Source: Clostridia bacterium (lineage in GTDB: Bacteria > Bacillota > Clostridia > Christensenellales > Aristaeellaceae). Taken from it: a DNA stretch of 11,390 nucleotides. The notes under the pieces were generated by a model. The model made no database searches, was not told the origin of the DNA, and was given only the letters and a program-made list of their open reading frames with translations. The stretch covers positions 1 through 11,390 of the forward strand of contig JAFSZW010000079.1 in the NCBI GenBank assembly GCA_017458865.1. Reading direction: 5' to 3'. The position numbers and the translations under genes were made by a program. This document shows, piece after piece, positions 1-6,127 of this stretch. The first letter of the stretch is position 1, and every line of letters starts with the position of its first letter.

Positions 1-48
1 GACAAGCAGGACGGACAGTGCCGCCAGAACGGCCAGCATCTTTTTCAT
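1..48 (-). CDS. Signal peptide of a secreted protein or lipoprotein, cut by the window edge
   Basis: Only the first 16 codons are in the window, reading MKKMLAVLAALSVLLV: a basic start followed by a hydrophobic core, as in a Sec or lipoprotein signal peptide. A good ribosome binding site (GGAGG, about nine bases before the ATG) supports the start. The gene diverges from the enolase-superfamily gene. In sugar-acid loci a gene in this place is often the substrate-binding protein of an ABC or TRAP transporter, but that is inference from position, since the mature domain lies outside the window. Confidence 0.7.
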   Translation of the reverse strand, partial: MKKMLAVLAALSVLLV

Positions 49-118
49 GGTTAATTTCCTCCATAATAGTTTTGAAAATCAAATGGCAGAATCTTTCCGG
101 AAAGGCAGAAAACCTTTA

Positions 119-132
119 CAAAAACGTTTCGC
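119..132. promoter_or_regulatory. Candidate LacI-family operator (AAACGTTT core)
   Basis: A perfect 8-base palindrome AAACGTTT (122-129), centred on CpG as LacI-family sites usually are, sits within AAAACGTTTC. It lies about 15-20 bases downstream of the predicted start point of the leftward gene, where a bound repressor would block transcription. The core matches that of the site at 269-285. A binding role is inferred. Confidence 0.4.
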
Positions 133-149
133 CATTTCTTTCTGCGTGT

Positions 150-178
150 AAGATATCACAGACAGGGAAAACTGTCAA
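150..178 (-). promoter_or_regulatory. Sigma-A promoter for the leftward signal-peptide gene
   Basis: On the minus strand there is a perfect -35 TTGACA (178-173), a 17-base spacer and a -10 TATCTT (155-150, 4 of 6 consensus). Transcription would start near 143, about 95 bases before the ATG at 48. A LacI-like palindrome at 185-200 lies just upstream of the -35, and another AAACGTTT core lies just downstream of the start point. Confidence 0.6.
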
Positions 179-184
179 TACTCC

Positions 185-200
185 TTGAAAACTTTTTCAA
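185..200. promoter_or_regulatory. Perfect 7+7 palindrome, candidate operator
   Basis: TTGAAAA and TTTTCAA form a perfect inverted repeat around the two-base centre CT. Size and arm sequence resemble LacI-family or cre-type operators, although the centre is CT rather than CG. It sits seven bases upstream of the leftward -35 and about 40 bases upstream of the rightward -35, so it could serve both directions. A CcpA-like global regulator is an alternative to the local LacI protein. Confidence 0.4.
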
Positions 201-207
201 TTTTTGT

Positions 208-260
208 CATTCGAAACCGTTTTGATGAAATTTTCGCTTTACTTTTTCATCCGAAACCGT
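208..260 (+). repeat. Two direct copies of CAT(T/C)CGAAACCGT spaced 40 bp
   Basis: Copies at 208-220 and 248-260 differ at one base. The 40-base offset is close to four helical turns, so both would face the same side of the DNA. The left copy continues as CGAAACCGTTTTG, an imperfect palindrome; the right copy runs into the -10 box of the rightward promoter. They are candidate regulator sites, possibly for the LacI protein encoded at 1487-2539. Confidence 0.45.
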
Positions 261-265
261 ATAAT
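238..265 (+). promoter_or_regulatory. Sigma-A promoter for the enolase-superfamily gene
   Basis: A perfect -10 TATAAT (260-265) is preceded at 16 bases by TTTACT (238-243, 4 of 6 consensus to TTGACA). Transcription should begin near 272, inside the palindrome at 269-285, leaving a leader of about 60 bases. The right-hand CGAAACCGT repeat fills the spacer, so regulator binding would compete with polymerase. Confidence 0.6.
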
Positions 266-268
266 AAT

Positions 269-285
269 AGAAAAACGTTTTTTCT
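269..285. promoter_or_regulatory. Operator-like palindrome over the transcription start
   Basis: AGAAAAA-CG-TTTTTTCT is a near-perfect inverted repeat with a central CpG, the usual design of LacI-family operators. It covers the predicted +1 of the rightward promoter, the classic position for repression. It shares the AAACGTTT core with the site near 122-129. Confidence 0.5.
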
Positions 286-331
286 CCTTTTCCCCTGTCA
301 GACAAAATTTTCTTGAGAAAGGACTTTTCCC

Positions 332-1450
332 ATGATTATTACAAAATTTGAAACCTGGTGGGTTGAACGGGGACGCTGTCTCTTCGACGAAAAGCGTCAG
401 GGCGGCGCCAAAATGGGCTGGGATGTCCTGGTCATCAAACTGACTACGGATACCGGCATTGAGGGCATTGCCACATGTATGGCAGCCCGCAGTGGCGCGC
501 TCAGCGAAGCGTACCTGCAGGAAAGCATCGGACCGGTCGTCCTCGGACGGGATCCGCATGACCGCGAGGCCATCTTCCAGCAGCTCTGGGTAGTTGACCG
601 TCACGAGGCATTCTTTCCGGTCTTCCTCCCTGGTCCGGTGGATGTTGCCCTGTGGGACATCTGCGCCAAAGAGGCCGGACTGCCGCTCTACAAGTACATC
701 GGCGCCTATCGGGACAGCCTTCCGGTTTATGCCAGCAGCAACTTCTATCCGGATGTCAAAACCTATGTAGATGAAGCGCTTCTTTATAAGAGCCGCGGCA
801 TCAAGGGCTACAAACCGCATCCGGGCGGACCGGTTGAGTTTGATATGGCAGTGCATCAGGCCGTGCGCGATGCCGTCGGCCCCGACTTCATCCTCATGTC
901 AGATCCTGTCGGCGACTATTCCCTGGATGACGCCATCCGGGTCGGCCGTCAGCTGGAGCGGCTCAATTACCGCTGGTTCGAGGAGCCGTTCCGGGATTTT
1001 GAGCTGTACAAGTATACGGAGCTTTGCCGGACACTGGATATCCCCATCGCAGCGACGGAAACCACCCGCGGCTGCCACTGGGGCGTTGCACAGGTCATTG
1101 CCCAGCATGCTGCCGATATCGTCCGCGCGGATGTTTCCTGGAAGGACGGCATCACCGGCACGCTCAAGATCGCGCATCTGGCTGAGTCCTTCGGGCTCAA
1201 CTGTGAGATCCACACCACGACCATGAATTACATGGATCTGGTCAATCTCCATGTCAGCTGCGCCATCAAGAACTGCGAATTCTTCGAGTACTTCGTTCCC
1301 GAGGACAACTACCGTCTCCCGATGAAGGGCGACCTGCCCATCGATGAAAACGGCATCATTCACGTGCCGAACGCACCGGGCGTTGGCGCCGAGCTCGACT
1401 GGGATCTCATTGAGAAGTCCTGCAAGAGCCACAAGGTTATTTCCCTGTAA
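332..1450 (+). CDS. Enolase-superfamily sugar-acid dehydratase-like protein (mandelate racemase subgroup)
   Basis: The 372-residue protein has the size and layout of the mandelate racemase subgroup: an N-terminal capping domain (about 1-125) and a TIM-barrel. Metal ligands are Asp191 (MSDP), Glu217 (WFEEP) and Glu243 (ATET). Asp267 and His294 form the expected Asp-His dyad, and Glu319 follows. At the end of the second barrel strand, KGYKPHP gives Lys161-x-His163 where many members have KxK. Such enzymes abstract the proton alpha to a carboxylate, most often to dehydrate an aldonic or aldaric acid to a 2-keto-3-deoxy acid. The substrate cannot be read from sequence; racemase, epimerase or cycloisomerase activity is possible. 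The start has GAGAAAGGA upstream. Neighbours (LacI regulator, SDR, UxaA-type dehydratase) support acid-sugar catabolism. The protein is cytosolic and Mg2+ dependent by family. Confidence 0.9.
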   Translation: MIITKFETWWVERGRCLFDEKRQGGAKMGWDVLVIKLTTDTGIEGIATCMAARSGALSEAYLQESIGPVVLGRDPHDREAIFQQLWVVDRHEAFFPVFLPGPVDVALWDICAKEAGLPLYKYIGAYRDSLPVYASSNFYPDVKTYVDEALLYKSRGIKGYKPHPGGPVEFDMAVHQAVRDAVGPDFILMSDPVGDYSLDDAIRVGRQLERLNYRWFEEPFRDFELYKYTELCRTLDIPIAATETTRGCHWGVAQVIAQHAADIVRADVSWKDGITGTLKIAHLAESFGLNCEIHTTTMNYMDLVNLHVSCAIKNCEFFEYFVPEDNYRLPMKGDLPIDENGIIHVPNAPGVGAELDWDLIEKSCKSHKVISL

Positions 1451-1482
1451 ACACAAAAAGCCTGCCCGGTTTTCCGGGCAGG
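1451..1482 (-). terminator. Rho-independent terminator of the LacI-family gene
   Basis: A perfect 9-bp stem, CCTGCCCGG with CCGGGCAGG, encloses a four-base loop (1461-1482). On the minus strand it is followed by CTTTTTGTGT, so it ends leftward transcription from the regulator gene. On the plus strand no U tract follows, so it is at best a weak stop for the convergent enolase-superfamily gene. Confidence 0.8.
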
Positions 1483-1486
1483 ACAT

Positions 1487-2539
1487 TCAGATCAGTAATG
1501 ACCGGTAGCTCTTGTCCTGGTACATGGAAACGTTGCTCTTAAACACAACCTCACTGCCGACGAAGACCCGTTCCGGCACATGCTGGCGGCCCATGGTCAG
1601 GTATTCCACCAGACTCTTGCTGCCCAGATAGCCCTGCGTGTACGGATTCTTCTGGATGAGATTGTTGAACACGCCTTCCTTGAGGTACTGAATGTTCTCA
1701 TCGGCAAAATCGCTGCCGACAGCAAACACCATGCCTTTTTTGCCGAGTTCAAGGATGGCCCGGCCAAGGAGCGCGCTGCTTTGCGACAGGACGCTACAGC
1801 AGGCCGCAATGTCCGGCTGGCGCATCATCTCAAGAATGCCCGCATAGCTTTCCTGTTTCCGGTTCCAGGAATTGTCCCGGTAAATGCGGTTGGGTGCGCC
1901 GCACTCCTTCAGGTAGGACTCAAAGCCCTGAACGACCTTTTTGTGGGGATCCCATTTCGGGTTTCCGGCGCAGATGGCAATACTGCCATAGACCGGAATC
2001 CGGCTGAGCACCAGTTCGGCCATGGTCCTGCCGATAATCTCATAATCCGGCATGATGCAGAAGATCCGGTGACTGTCCGGCATGTCCGCACCGATCAGGG
2101 AAACAGCAATGCCCTTTTCGTGGATTTCCTGCCAGTTCTCCTTTGTAAACACCTCGGAGTGGCCGGTGATCAGAATCCCGTCAATCTCCTCTGCGAAGAT
2201 CGTATCGAGCATGCCGCCGAGCGCGCTGCTGTCTGATTCGTTAAACGGCATTTCCGTCCAGGACAGATTGTGTTTCGTTGCGCCATTCAGATAGTCCCGA
2301 ACGCCGTGCCAGACCGGTTTGTAATAATTGGACTGCGGGATAATCACCGCAATCTTCTGGTGCTTGCGTTTAAGGCTTGAGGCAATCGGGTTCGGCTGGT
2401 ACTCCATCTCCTCCGCGATCTTCCGGATGCGTTTCCTGGTCTCCTCACTGACGCCCTTCTTGCCGTTGAGTGCCTGGTGAACAGTGCTGATTGAAACGCC
2501 GGCCTTCTCAGCCACATCATGAATGGTGATTTTACCCAC
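1487..2539 (-). CDS. LacI-family transcriptional regulator
   Basis: The 350-residue protein opens with a LacI helix-turn-helix (about 5-24, ITIHDVAEKAGVSISTVHQALNG), then VSEETRKRI and the hinge YQPNPIASSLKR (47-58), followed by a periplasmic-binding-protein-like effector domain starting IAVIIP. The recognition helix reads TVHQ rather than the commoner TVSR. I chose the GTG at 2539 because the domain begins directly after it, AAGGAGGA lies just before it, and a good promoter at 2589-2617 would overlap any longer frame. It sits between the enolase-superfamily gene and the SDR operon and probably controls one or both, using a sugar acid or pathway intermediate as effector. The cognate sites are probably the CpG-centred palindromes at 119-285. 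Confidence 0.9.
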   Translation of the reverse strand: MGKITIHDVAEKAGVSISTVHQALNGKKGVSEETRKRIRKIAEEMEYQPNPIASSLKRKHQKIAVIIPQSNYYKPVWHGVRDYLNGATKHNLSWTEMPFNESDSSALGGMLDTIFAEEIDGILITGHSEVFTKENWQEIHEKGIAVSLIGADMPDSHRIFCIMPDYEIIGRTMAELVLSRIPVYGSIAICAGNPKWDPHKKVVQGFESYLKECGAPNRIYRDNSWNRKQESYAGILEMMRQPDIAACCSVLSQSSALLGRAILELGKKGMVFAVGSDFADENIQYLKEGVFNNLIQKNPYTQGYLGSKSLVEYLTMGRQHVPERVFVGSEVVFKSNVSMYQDKSYRSLLI

Positions 2540-2588
2540 ATATCCTCCTTTTCCATCCCCCGGATGATGGCGTTCGTAATTTCGCGTC

Positions 2589-2617
2589 ATTGTATCATTT
2601 CCCGCGCATCCGTTCAA
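2589..2617 (-). promoter_or_regulatory. Extended -10 promoter of the LacI-family gene
   Basis: On the minus strand TTGAAC (2617-2612, 4 of 6) is followed after 17 bases by TACAAT (2594-2589, 5 of 6), with TG one base upstream of the -10. Transcription would start near 2582, leaving a leader of about 43 bases before the GTG. This position rules against the longer upstream ATG starts. Confidence 0.6.
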
Positions 2618-2630
2618 GACCGGACCGGTC
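2618..2630. promoter_or_regulatory. Perfect palindrome GACCGGACCGGTC in the lacI-SDR divergent region
   Basis: Six-base arms surround a central A. It abuts the -35 of the regulator promoter and lies about 50 bases before the SDR start, so it may be an operator for the SDR operon or for autoregulation. It does not resemble the AAACGTTT sites in the first intergenic region. I could not find a convincing sigma-A promoter for the SDR gene in 2540-2679. Confidence 0.3.
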
Positions 2631-2679
2631 AGACGCGCGCTTATACGTCACAGCAGTATCTGTGCAGAAAGGATTAACC

Positions 2680-3435
2680 ATGACTTATCCCACACTTACC
2701 GGCAAAGCCGGCATTGTCACCGGCGGCAGCAGCGGCATCGGCTTTCAGATCGCCAATGTGCTTGCCGAGTCCGGCGCCACCGTATATGTCATCAGCCGCA
2801 CCGGCGCACCCAAACCCGATATGGGCGAAAGCGCCCCTGGCGTCATCCACCTGAAAGGCGATCTCGCCGATGAGGCCACCATGCAGGAACTGGTCCGCGG
2901 GATTGCCGACCGTCATGATGGGCATATCGATTTCCTCATCAACAACGCCGGCGTTTCCTACAAGTGCCGCGCAGAGTCATTCCCGGATGACCGCTTTGAC
3001 GCCATCATGAACACCAACGTCAAGTATGTATTCAAAACAAGCACCCTCTGCTATCCCTATCTCAAGGCTGCCCCCGGCAAGGGACGGATCATCAACATCA
3101 CCAGCATGAGTGCGCACATCGGTTTTTCCGAGGTGGTTCCCTACTGCACGAGCAAAGGCGCCGTTCTTGCCATGACCCGTGCACTGGCCGTCGAGTGGGC
3201 CGGTGACAACATCTGCGTCAACAGCATTGCACCCGGCTGGTTCCAGAGCAAGATGGTTGAGCAGGTCGTGGACCCGGAACGCGAGAAAAAGATTCTCAGC
3301 CGGATGCCGCTTCACGCCTACGGCGACACCCGTGATCTCGGTGCCCTGACCGCTTTCCTCTGCGGCGAAAACGCCACCTACATCACCGGCCAGGATTTCG
3401 CCGTCGACGGCGGCGCGCTGGCCTTTGGCTACTGA
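2680..3435 (+). CDS. Short-chain dehydrogenase/reductase, probably acting on a sugar acid
   Basis: The 251-residue protein is a classical SDR. The cofactor motif TGGSSGIG spans 14-21, Asp61 contacts adenine (GDLAD), NNAG is at 88-91, Asn113 is present, and the catalytic set is Ser142, Tyr155 and Lys159. The second strand ends VISRT with Arg40 instead of an acidic residue, which leans towards NADP(H). The C-terminus (ITGQDFAVDGG) is typical of the family. It resembles gluconate 5-dehydrogenase, KduD and 2-keto-3-deoxy-fuconate dehydrogenase types; the exact substrate is not decidable here. The ATG at 2680 is preferred over the longer frame because AGAAAGGA lies six bases before it. The gene leads an operon with the two UxaA-type subunits. 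Confidence 0.9.
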   Translation: MTYPTLTGKAGIVTGGSSGIGFQIANVLAESGATVYVISRTGAPKPDMGESAPGVIHLKGDLADEATMQELVRGIADRHDGHIDFLINNAGVSYKCRAESFPDDRFDAIMNTNVKYVFKTSTLCYPYLKAAPGKGRIINITSMSAHIGFSEVVPYCTSKGAVLAMTRALAVEWAGDNICVNSIAPGWFQSKMVEQVVDPEREKKILSRMPLHAYGDTRDLGALTAFLCGENATYITGQDFAVDGGALAFGY

Positions 3436-3444
3436 GGATAAACC

Positions 3445-3777
3445 ATGAGCAGACAGACCGCTTTCATCATCCACGCGACAGACAGCGTCGCCACAGCCCT
3501 TACCCCGCTCAACCCCGGCCCCGTCACGCTCTTTGGCGAAACCGAAGTGCCGGAAATCACAGCCGTCGAAGATGTGCCAAAAGGGCATAAAATTGCCCTC
3601 CGCCGGATTGCGGAGGGGGAGAATATCCTCAAGTATGGGGTCCCGATTGGCCGCGCCACAATGGAGATTGAGCCCGGCATGTGGGTGCATCTGCACCGGA
3701 TGTGCAGCAATTACGACGAGCGCAGCAGTCATCTCGATGTGAACACCGGCGCTCCAAAGGATACAAAGTATGAGTAA
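3445..3777 (+). CDS. SAF-domain small subunit of a UxaA-type dehydratase
   Basis: The 110-residue protein corresponds to the N-terminal SAF domain of altronate dehydratase, which in many bacteria is fused to the large part and here is a separate gene. Visible marks are HATDSVATAL (10-19), the GHKIAL strand (47-52), YGVPIGRAT (64-72) and VHLHRM (81-86), equivalent to the VHxHN segment of UxaA. It should pair with the next gene's product to form the active site. The start has GAGG overlapping the SDR stop, nine bases separate the two genes, and its end overlaps the next start by eight bases, suggesting translational coupling. Sulfolactate sulfo-lyase (SuyA) has the same split layout and cannot be excluded by sequence alone. 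Confidence 0.85.
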   Translation: MSRQTAFIIHATDSVATALTPLNPGPVTLFGETEVPEITAVEDVPKGHKIALRRIAEGENILKYGVPIGRATMEIEPGMWVHLHRMCSNYDERSSHLDVNTGAPKDTKYE

Positions 3778-4981
3778 GCAAGATTATCCCGTCTGGTCCG
3801 GCTTTGCCAGGGCCAATGGTAAAAAAGGCATTCGCAACCGGGTACTGGTCATCTATACCGTGAAATGCGAGGAATTTGTCGCCAGGGAGCTGGTCACCCG
3901 TTCCGGCAGTCCCGATGTCGAGCTTGTCGGCTTTGACGGCTGCACGGACAACCAGTATGCCGTCCGCCAGATCATCTCTCTGATCCGTCATCCAAACATC
4001 GGTGCCGTGCTGGCTGTCGGACTCGGCTGCGAGTACATGCAGCCGGAATGGCTATCCAAAATTGCAGTCGAGGAAGGAAAGCCTGCCGACTGGTTCTTTA
4101 TCCAGCAGAAGGGCGGAACTGTCCCCTCCATCGAGTACGGCCTTGAATGGATCAAAAAGGCGCTTTGCATCCTCAAAGACACACCCCGTGTCCCCATGAC
4201 CTTTTCCGATCTGATCATCGGCGCCGAATGCGGCGGTTCCGACTACACCAGCGGACTTGCAGGCAACGTCGTTGTCGGGCATCTCTTTGACCGCCTCGTA
4301 GACGCCGGCGGTACCGCCATATTCGAGGAAATTGTGGAGGCAATCGGCCTTGACTTCTACCTCACCGGCCGGGCCGCCACACCGGAGGCTCGCAGGGAGA
4401 TCCAGTACACCTACGACAAGGCGCTTGACTACTGCAGACACGCAAGGCAGTATTCCATTTCACCGGGCAATTTTGCCGGCGGCCTCTCAACCATTGAAGA
4501 AAAGAGCATGGGTGCCGTCGTCAAGAGCGGTTCCCGTCCCATTCAGGGTGTCCTCAAGGTATCCCAGCAGCCGCCGCACGCCGGACTCTGGCTGCTCGAT
4601 TCCACCCCGGATCCGTATTTCATGGATTTCGGCATAACCAATCCAAGCGATAACGAAGGCCTCATGGACCTCACCAGCTGCGGCGCGCACCTTGTGTTCC
4701 TGGTTACCGGACGCGGCAATGTGGTCGGCAACGCCGTTGCACCATGCATCAAAATAACCGGCAACGCCGATACCTACAATCGCATGGATGGCGACATGGA
4801 CTTCAATGCCGGTCCCATGCTGGACGGAACCCAGACGCCCTCAGAAAACACAGATCAGCTGATTTCTCTTGTCACTGACATCGCCTCCGGCATCCCCAGC
4901 AAGAGCGAGGCACTCGGGCACAGAGAATTTCACATCCTTTACAAATATCAGGAAAAGACCGTTCTTCCCTGCGAGCAGTAG
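3770..4981 (+). CDS. UxaA-type (altronate/galactarate dehydratase-like) large subunit
   Basis: The 403-residue protein carries the conserved blocks of the UxaA/GarD family in order: GKKGIRN (17-23), Cys58, GLGCE (84-88), QKGGT (113-117), GAECGGSD (151-158), PGNFAGGLSTIEEKS (232-246) and TGRG (313-316). Family members are metal-dependent lyases that dehydrate altronate, galactarate or related acids to 2-keto-3-deoxy acids, with SuyB acting on sulfolactate. Two usual features differ: the common HxxGC block reads FDGC (55-58), and the ANP after the GGSD block reads GNV (165-167), so the substrate may not be altronate. It needs the preceding SAF protein as partner. Being co-transcribed with an SDR suggests reduction of a keto-acid followed by dehydration. 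Confidence 0.88.
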   Translation: MSKQDYPVWSGFARANGKKGIRNRVLVIYTVKCEEFVARELVTRSGSPDVELVGFDGCTDNQYAVRQIISLIRHPNIGAVLAVGLGCEYMQPEWLSKIAVEEGKPADWFFIQQKGGTVPSIEYGLEWIKKALCILKDTPRVPMTFSDLIIGAECGGSDYTSGLAGNVVVGHLFDRLVDAGGTAIFEEIVEAIGLDFYLTGRAATPEARREIQYTYDKALDYCRHARQYSISPGNFAGGLSTIEEKSMGAVVKSGSRPIQGVLKVSQQPPHAGLWLLDSTPDPYFMDFGITNPSDNEGLMDLTSCGAHLVFLVTGRGNVVGNAVAPCIKITGNADTYNRMDGDMDFNAGPMLDGTQTPSENTDQLISLVTDIASGIPSKSEALGHREFHILYKYQEKTVLPCEQ

Positions 4982-5005
4982 CAATGCAGAGATTCCCTCC
5001 CATAC

Positions 5006-5050
5006 AAAAATCGCCTGCCTGGATGCGTTCCAGACAGGCGATTTTGTTGT
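5006..5050. terminator. Strong bidirectional terminator
   Basis: An imperfect 14-bp stem (one mismatch) joins ATCGCCTGCCTGGA to TCCAGACAGGCGAT around a short loop. AAAAA lies on the left and TTTT on the right, so a U tract follows the hairpin in either direction. It ends the SDR operon rightward and can also end the leftward ohrR operon, whose last stop lies about 160 bases away. The stretch 5051-5205 holds no gene that I can support. Confidence 0.85.
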
Positions 5051-5205
5051 CGTGGATAGGTAGATGGTTTGGCTGGGATGTTCGCTATCCCCATACAAAG
5101 TTCTCACTCAGGCAGCCTGGCCTCCCATGAACCAAATGGAAAAGCGCGTACATCGCAGACAAATCCGCCGGATGATTCAGTGCATATACACAGTAATCAG
5201 CGAAA

Positions 5206-5676
5206 TCAGAACGCCTCAGCCCATGCTTTCAGTTCCTCTTTGGTCGCATTGGCCGGGAACCGTTTGCCTGGTTCTACCGTCGTCTTGCTGATCTCCGCTG
5301 CGCGGGCAGGTGCCTCAGCGCCTATATCACTGCCGCCAGAGGTGGCAAAGAGGACGATCTTCCTGCCAGTAAAGTCATACGCTGCAAGAAAGCTGTCGAT
5401 GATGGACGGCTCACGGTACCACCATACAGGGTAACCGACAAAGATGATGTCCGCATCCTTTACCGGTGCACTGGTATCTGCAAGCGCAGGACGGCAGCTC
5501 TTGTCCTGCATCTCAATGGTCGAGCGGGACTGTTTGTTCGTCCAGTCAAGATCCGCCTGGGTATAGGGCACTGCAGGCCTGATCTCATACACCGGTGCAT
5601 CAATTGCACTGGCCAGGCGCCCTGCAAGACCTGCGGTCACGCCGCTGGCCGAAAAGTATGCTACGAGTGCTTTCAT
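5206..5676 (-). CDS. Flavodoxin-family protein (YPxWW type)
   Basis: The 156-residue protein begins MKALVAYFSASGVT; FSASGVT (8-14) is the FMN phosphate loop of flavodoxin-like folds. GYPVWWYREP (81-90) is the isoalloxazine loop typical of small flavodoxins in anaerobes, and FATSGGSDIG (110-119) is the third flavin loop. It should bind FMN and carry electrons or act as a small quinone or disulfide-type reductase; the partner is unknown. AGGAGG lies upstream of the ATG. Its start overlaps the end of the upstream flavodoxin gene by four bases (ATGA), showing translational coupling. It is the last gene of the leftward run that starts at ohrR. Confidence 0.85.
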   Translation of the reverse strand: MKALVAYFSASGVTAGLAGRLASAIDAPVYEIRPAVPYTQADLDWTNKQSRSTIEMQDKSCRPALADTSAPVKDADIIFVGYPVWWYREPSIIDSFLAAYDFTGRKIVLFATSGGSDIGAEAPARAAEISKTTVEPGKRFPANATKEELKAWAEAF

Positions 5677-6107
5677 TTTGTCTTTCCTCCTGATCCTTCG
5701 CTCATAATGGTTTTTGCAAAGGCAGCGGCTGCAGCCAGATCCTTCTCATTCGGCCTGCCCTTGTGGATTCCCTTGAATTCGCCTTTGCAGTGGAATTCCC
5801 GGTCATCCAGGTGAATGCGGACCTTATCTGCCTCCACCTTGACCTTTTTCCATGTGGAGTTCAACATGGCCGCCGACCCAAAGTTGACAATGCGTCCGAC
5901 CTTTGCATTGTCGAGTGACTGGATAAACGTCCGTACCTCAGGATCAATGCTGAACGCGTAATAGGAATTGCCAAGGAACAGAACGTCCACAGGTTCCTGA
6001 ATCGGTGATTCCAGCGGAAGCGCCTCAGTGCCGATAGCCCTGGCAATCGCCTCCGCGAGACGCTTTGTGTTCCCGGTTTTCGTGTAGTATCTAACTGCAG
6101 CTTTCAT
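5673..6107 (-). CDS. Second flavodoxin-domain protein
   Basis: The 144-residue protein has the flavodoxin phosphate loop TKTGNT (9-14), then VDVLFLGNSYY (40-50), a FGSAA loop (76-80) and the segment HCKGEFKGIHKGRPNEKDL (106-124) seen in a clade of short flavodoxin-family proteins. It probably binds FMN; redox partners could be the rubredoxin domain encoded just upstream or the flavodoxin encoded just downstream. The gene follows the MBL-rubredoxin stop by 20 bases, with AAGGAAAG before the ATG, and overlaps the next gene by four bases. Its exact role is unknown. Confidence 0.8.
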   Translation of the reverse strand: MKAAVRYYTKTGNTKRLAEAIARAIGTEALPLESPIQEPVDVLFLGNSYYAFSIDPEVRTFIQSLDNAKVGRIVNFGSAAMLNSTWKKVKVEADKVRIHLDDREFHCKGEFKGIHKGRPNEKDLAAAAAFAKTIMSEGSGGKTK

Positions 6108-6127
6108 ACTGTCTCACTTTCCTTAAA

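Noticed and set aside
239..856. Long leftward open frame opposite the enolase-superfamily gene
   Set aside because: It is antisense to a gene with a full set of family motifs, has no recognisable domain, and reflects codon bias in GC-rich coding DNA. The same holds for frames at 899-1486, 2977-3732 and 4052-4441.
1580..2236. Rightward open frame inside the LacI-family gene
   Set aside because: Antisense shadow of the effector domain, with no ribosome binding site and no family features.
2540..2617. Longer start for the LacI-family gene (ATG at 2617 or 2590)
   Set aside because: The extra residues precede the helix-turn-helix, have no good ribosome binding site and overlap a convincing -35/-10 pair.
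5075..5091. Small hairpin GGGAT/ATCCC as a separate terminator
   Set aside because: The stem is only five pairs and has no U tract on either strand; the strong hairpin at 5006-5050 is sufficient.
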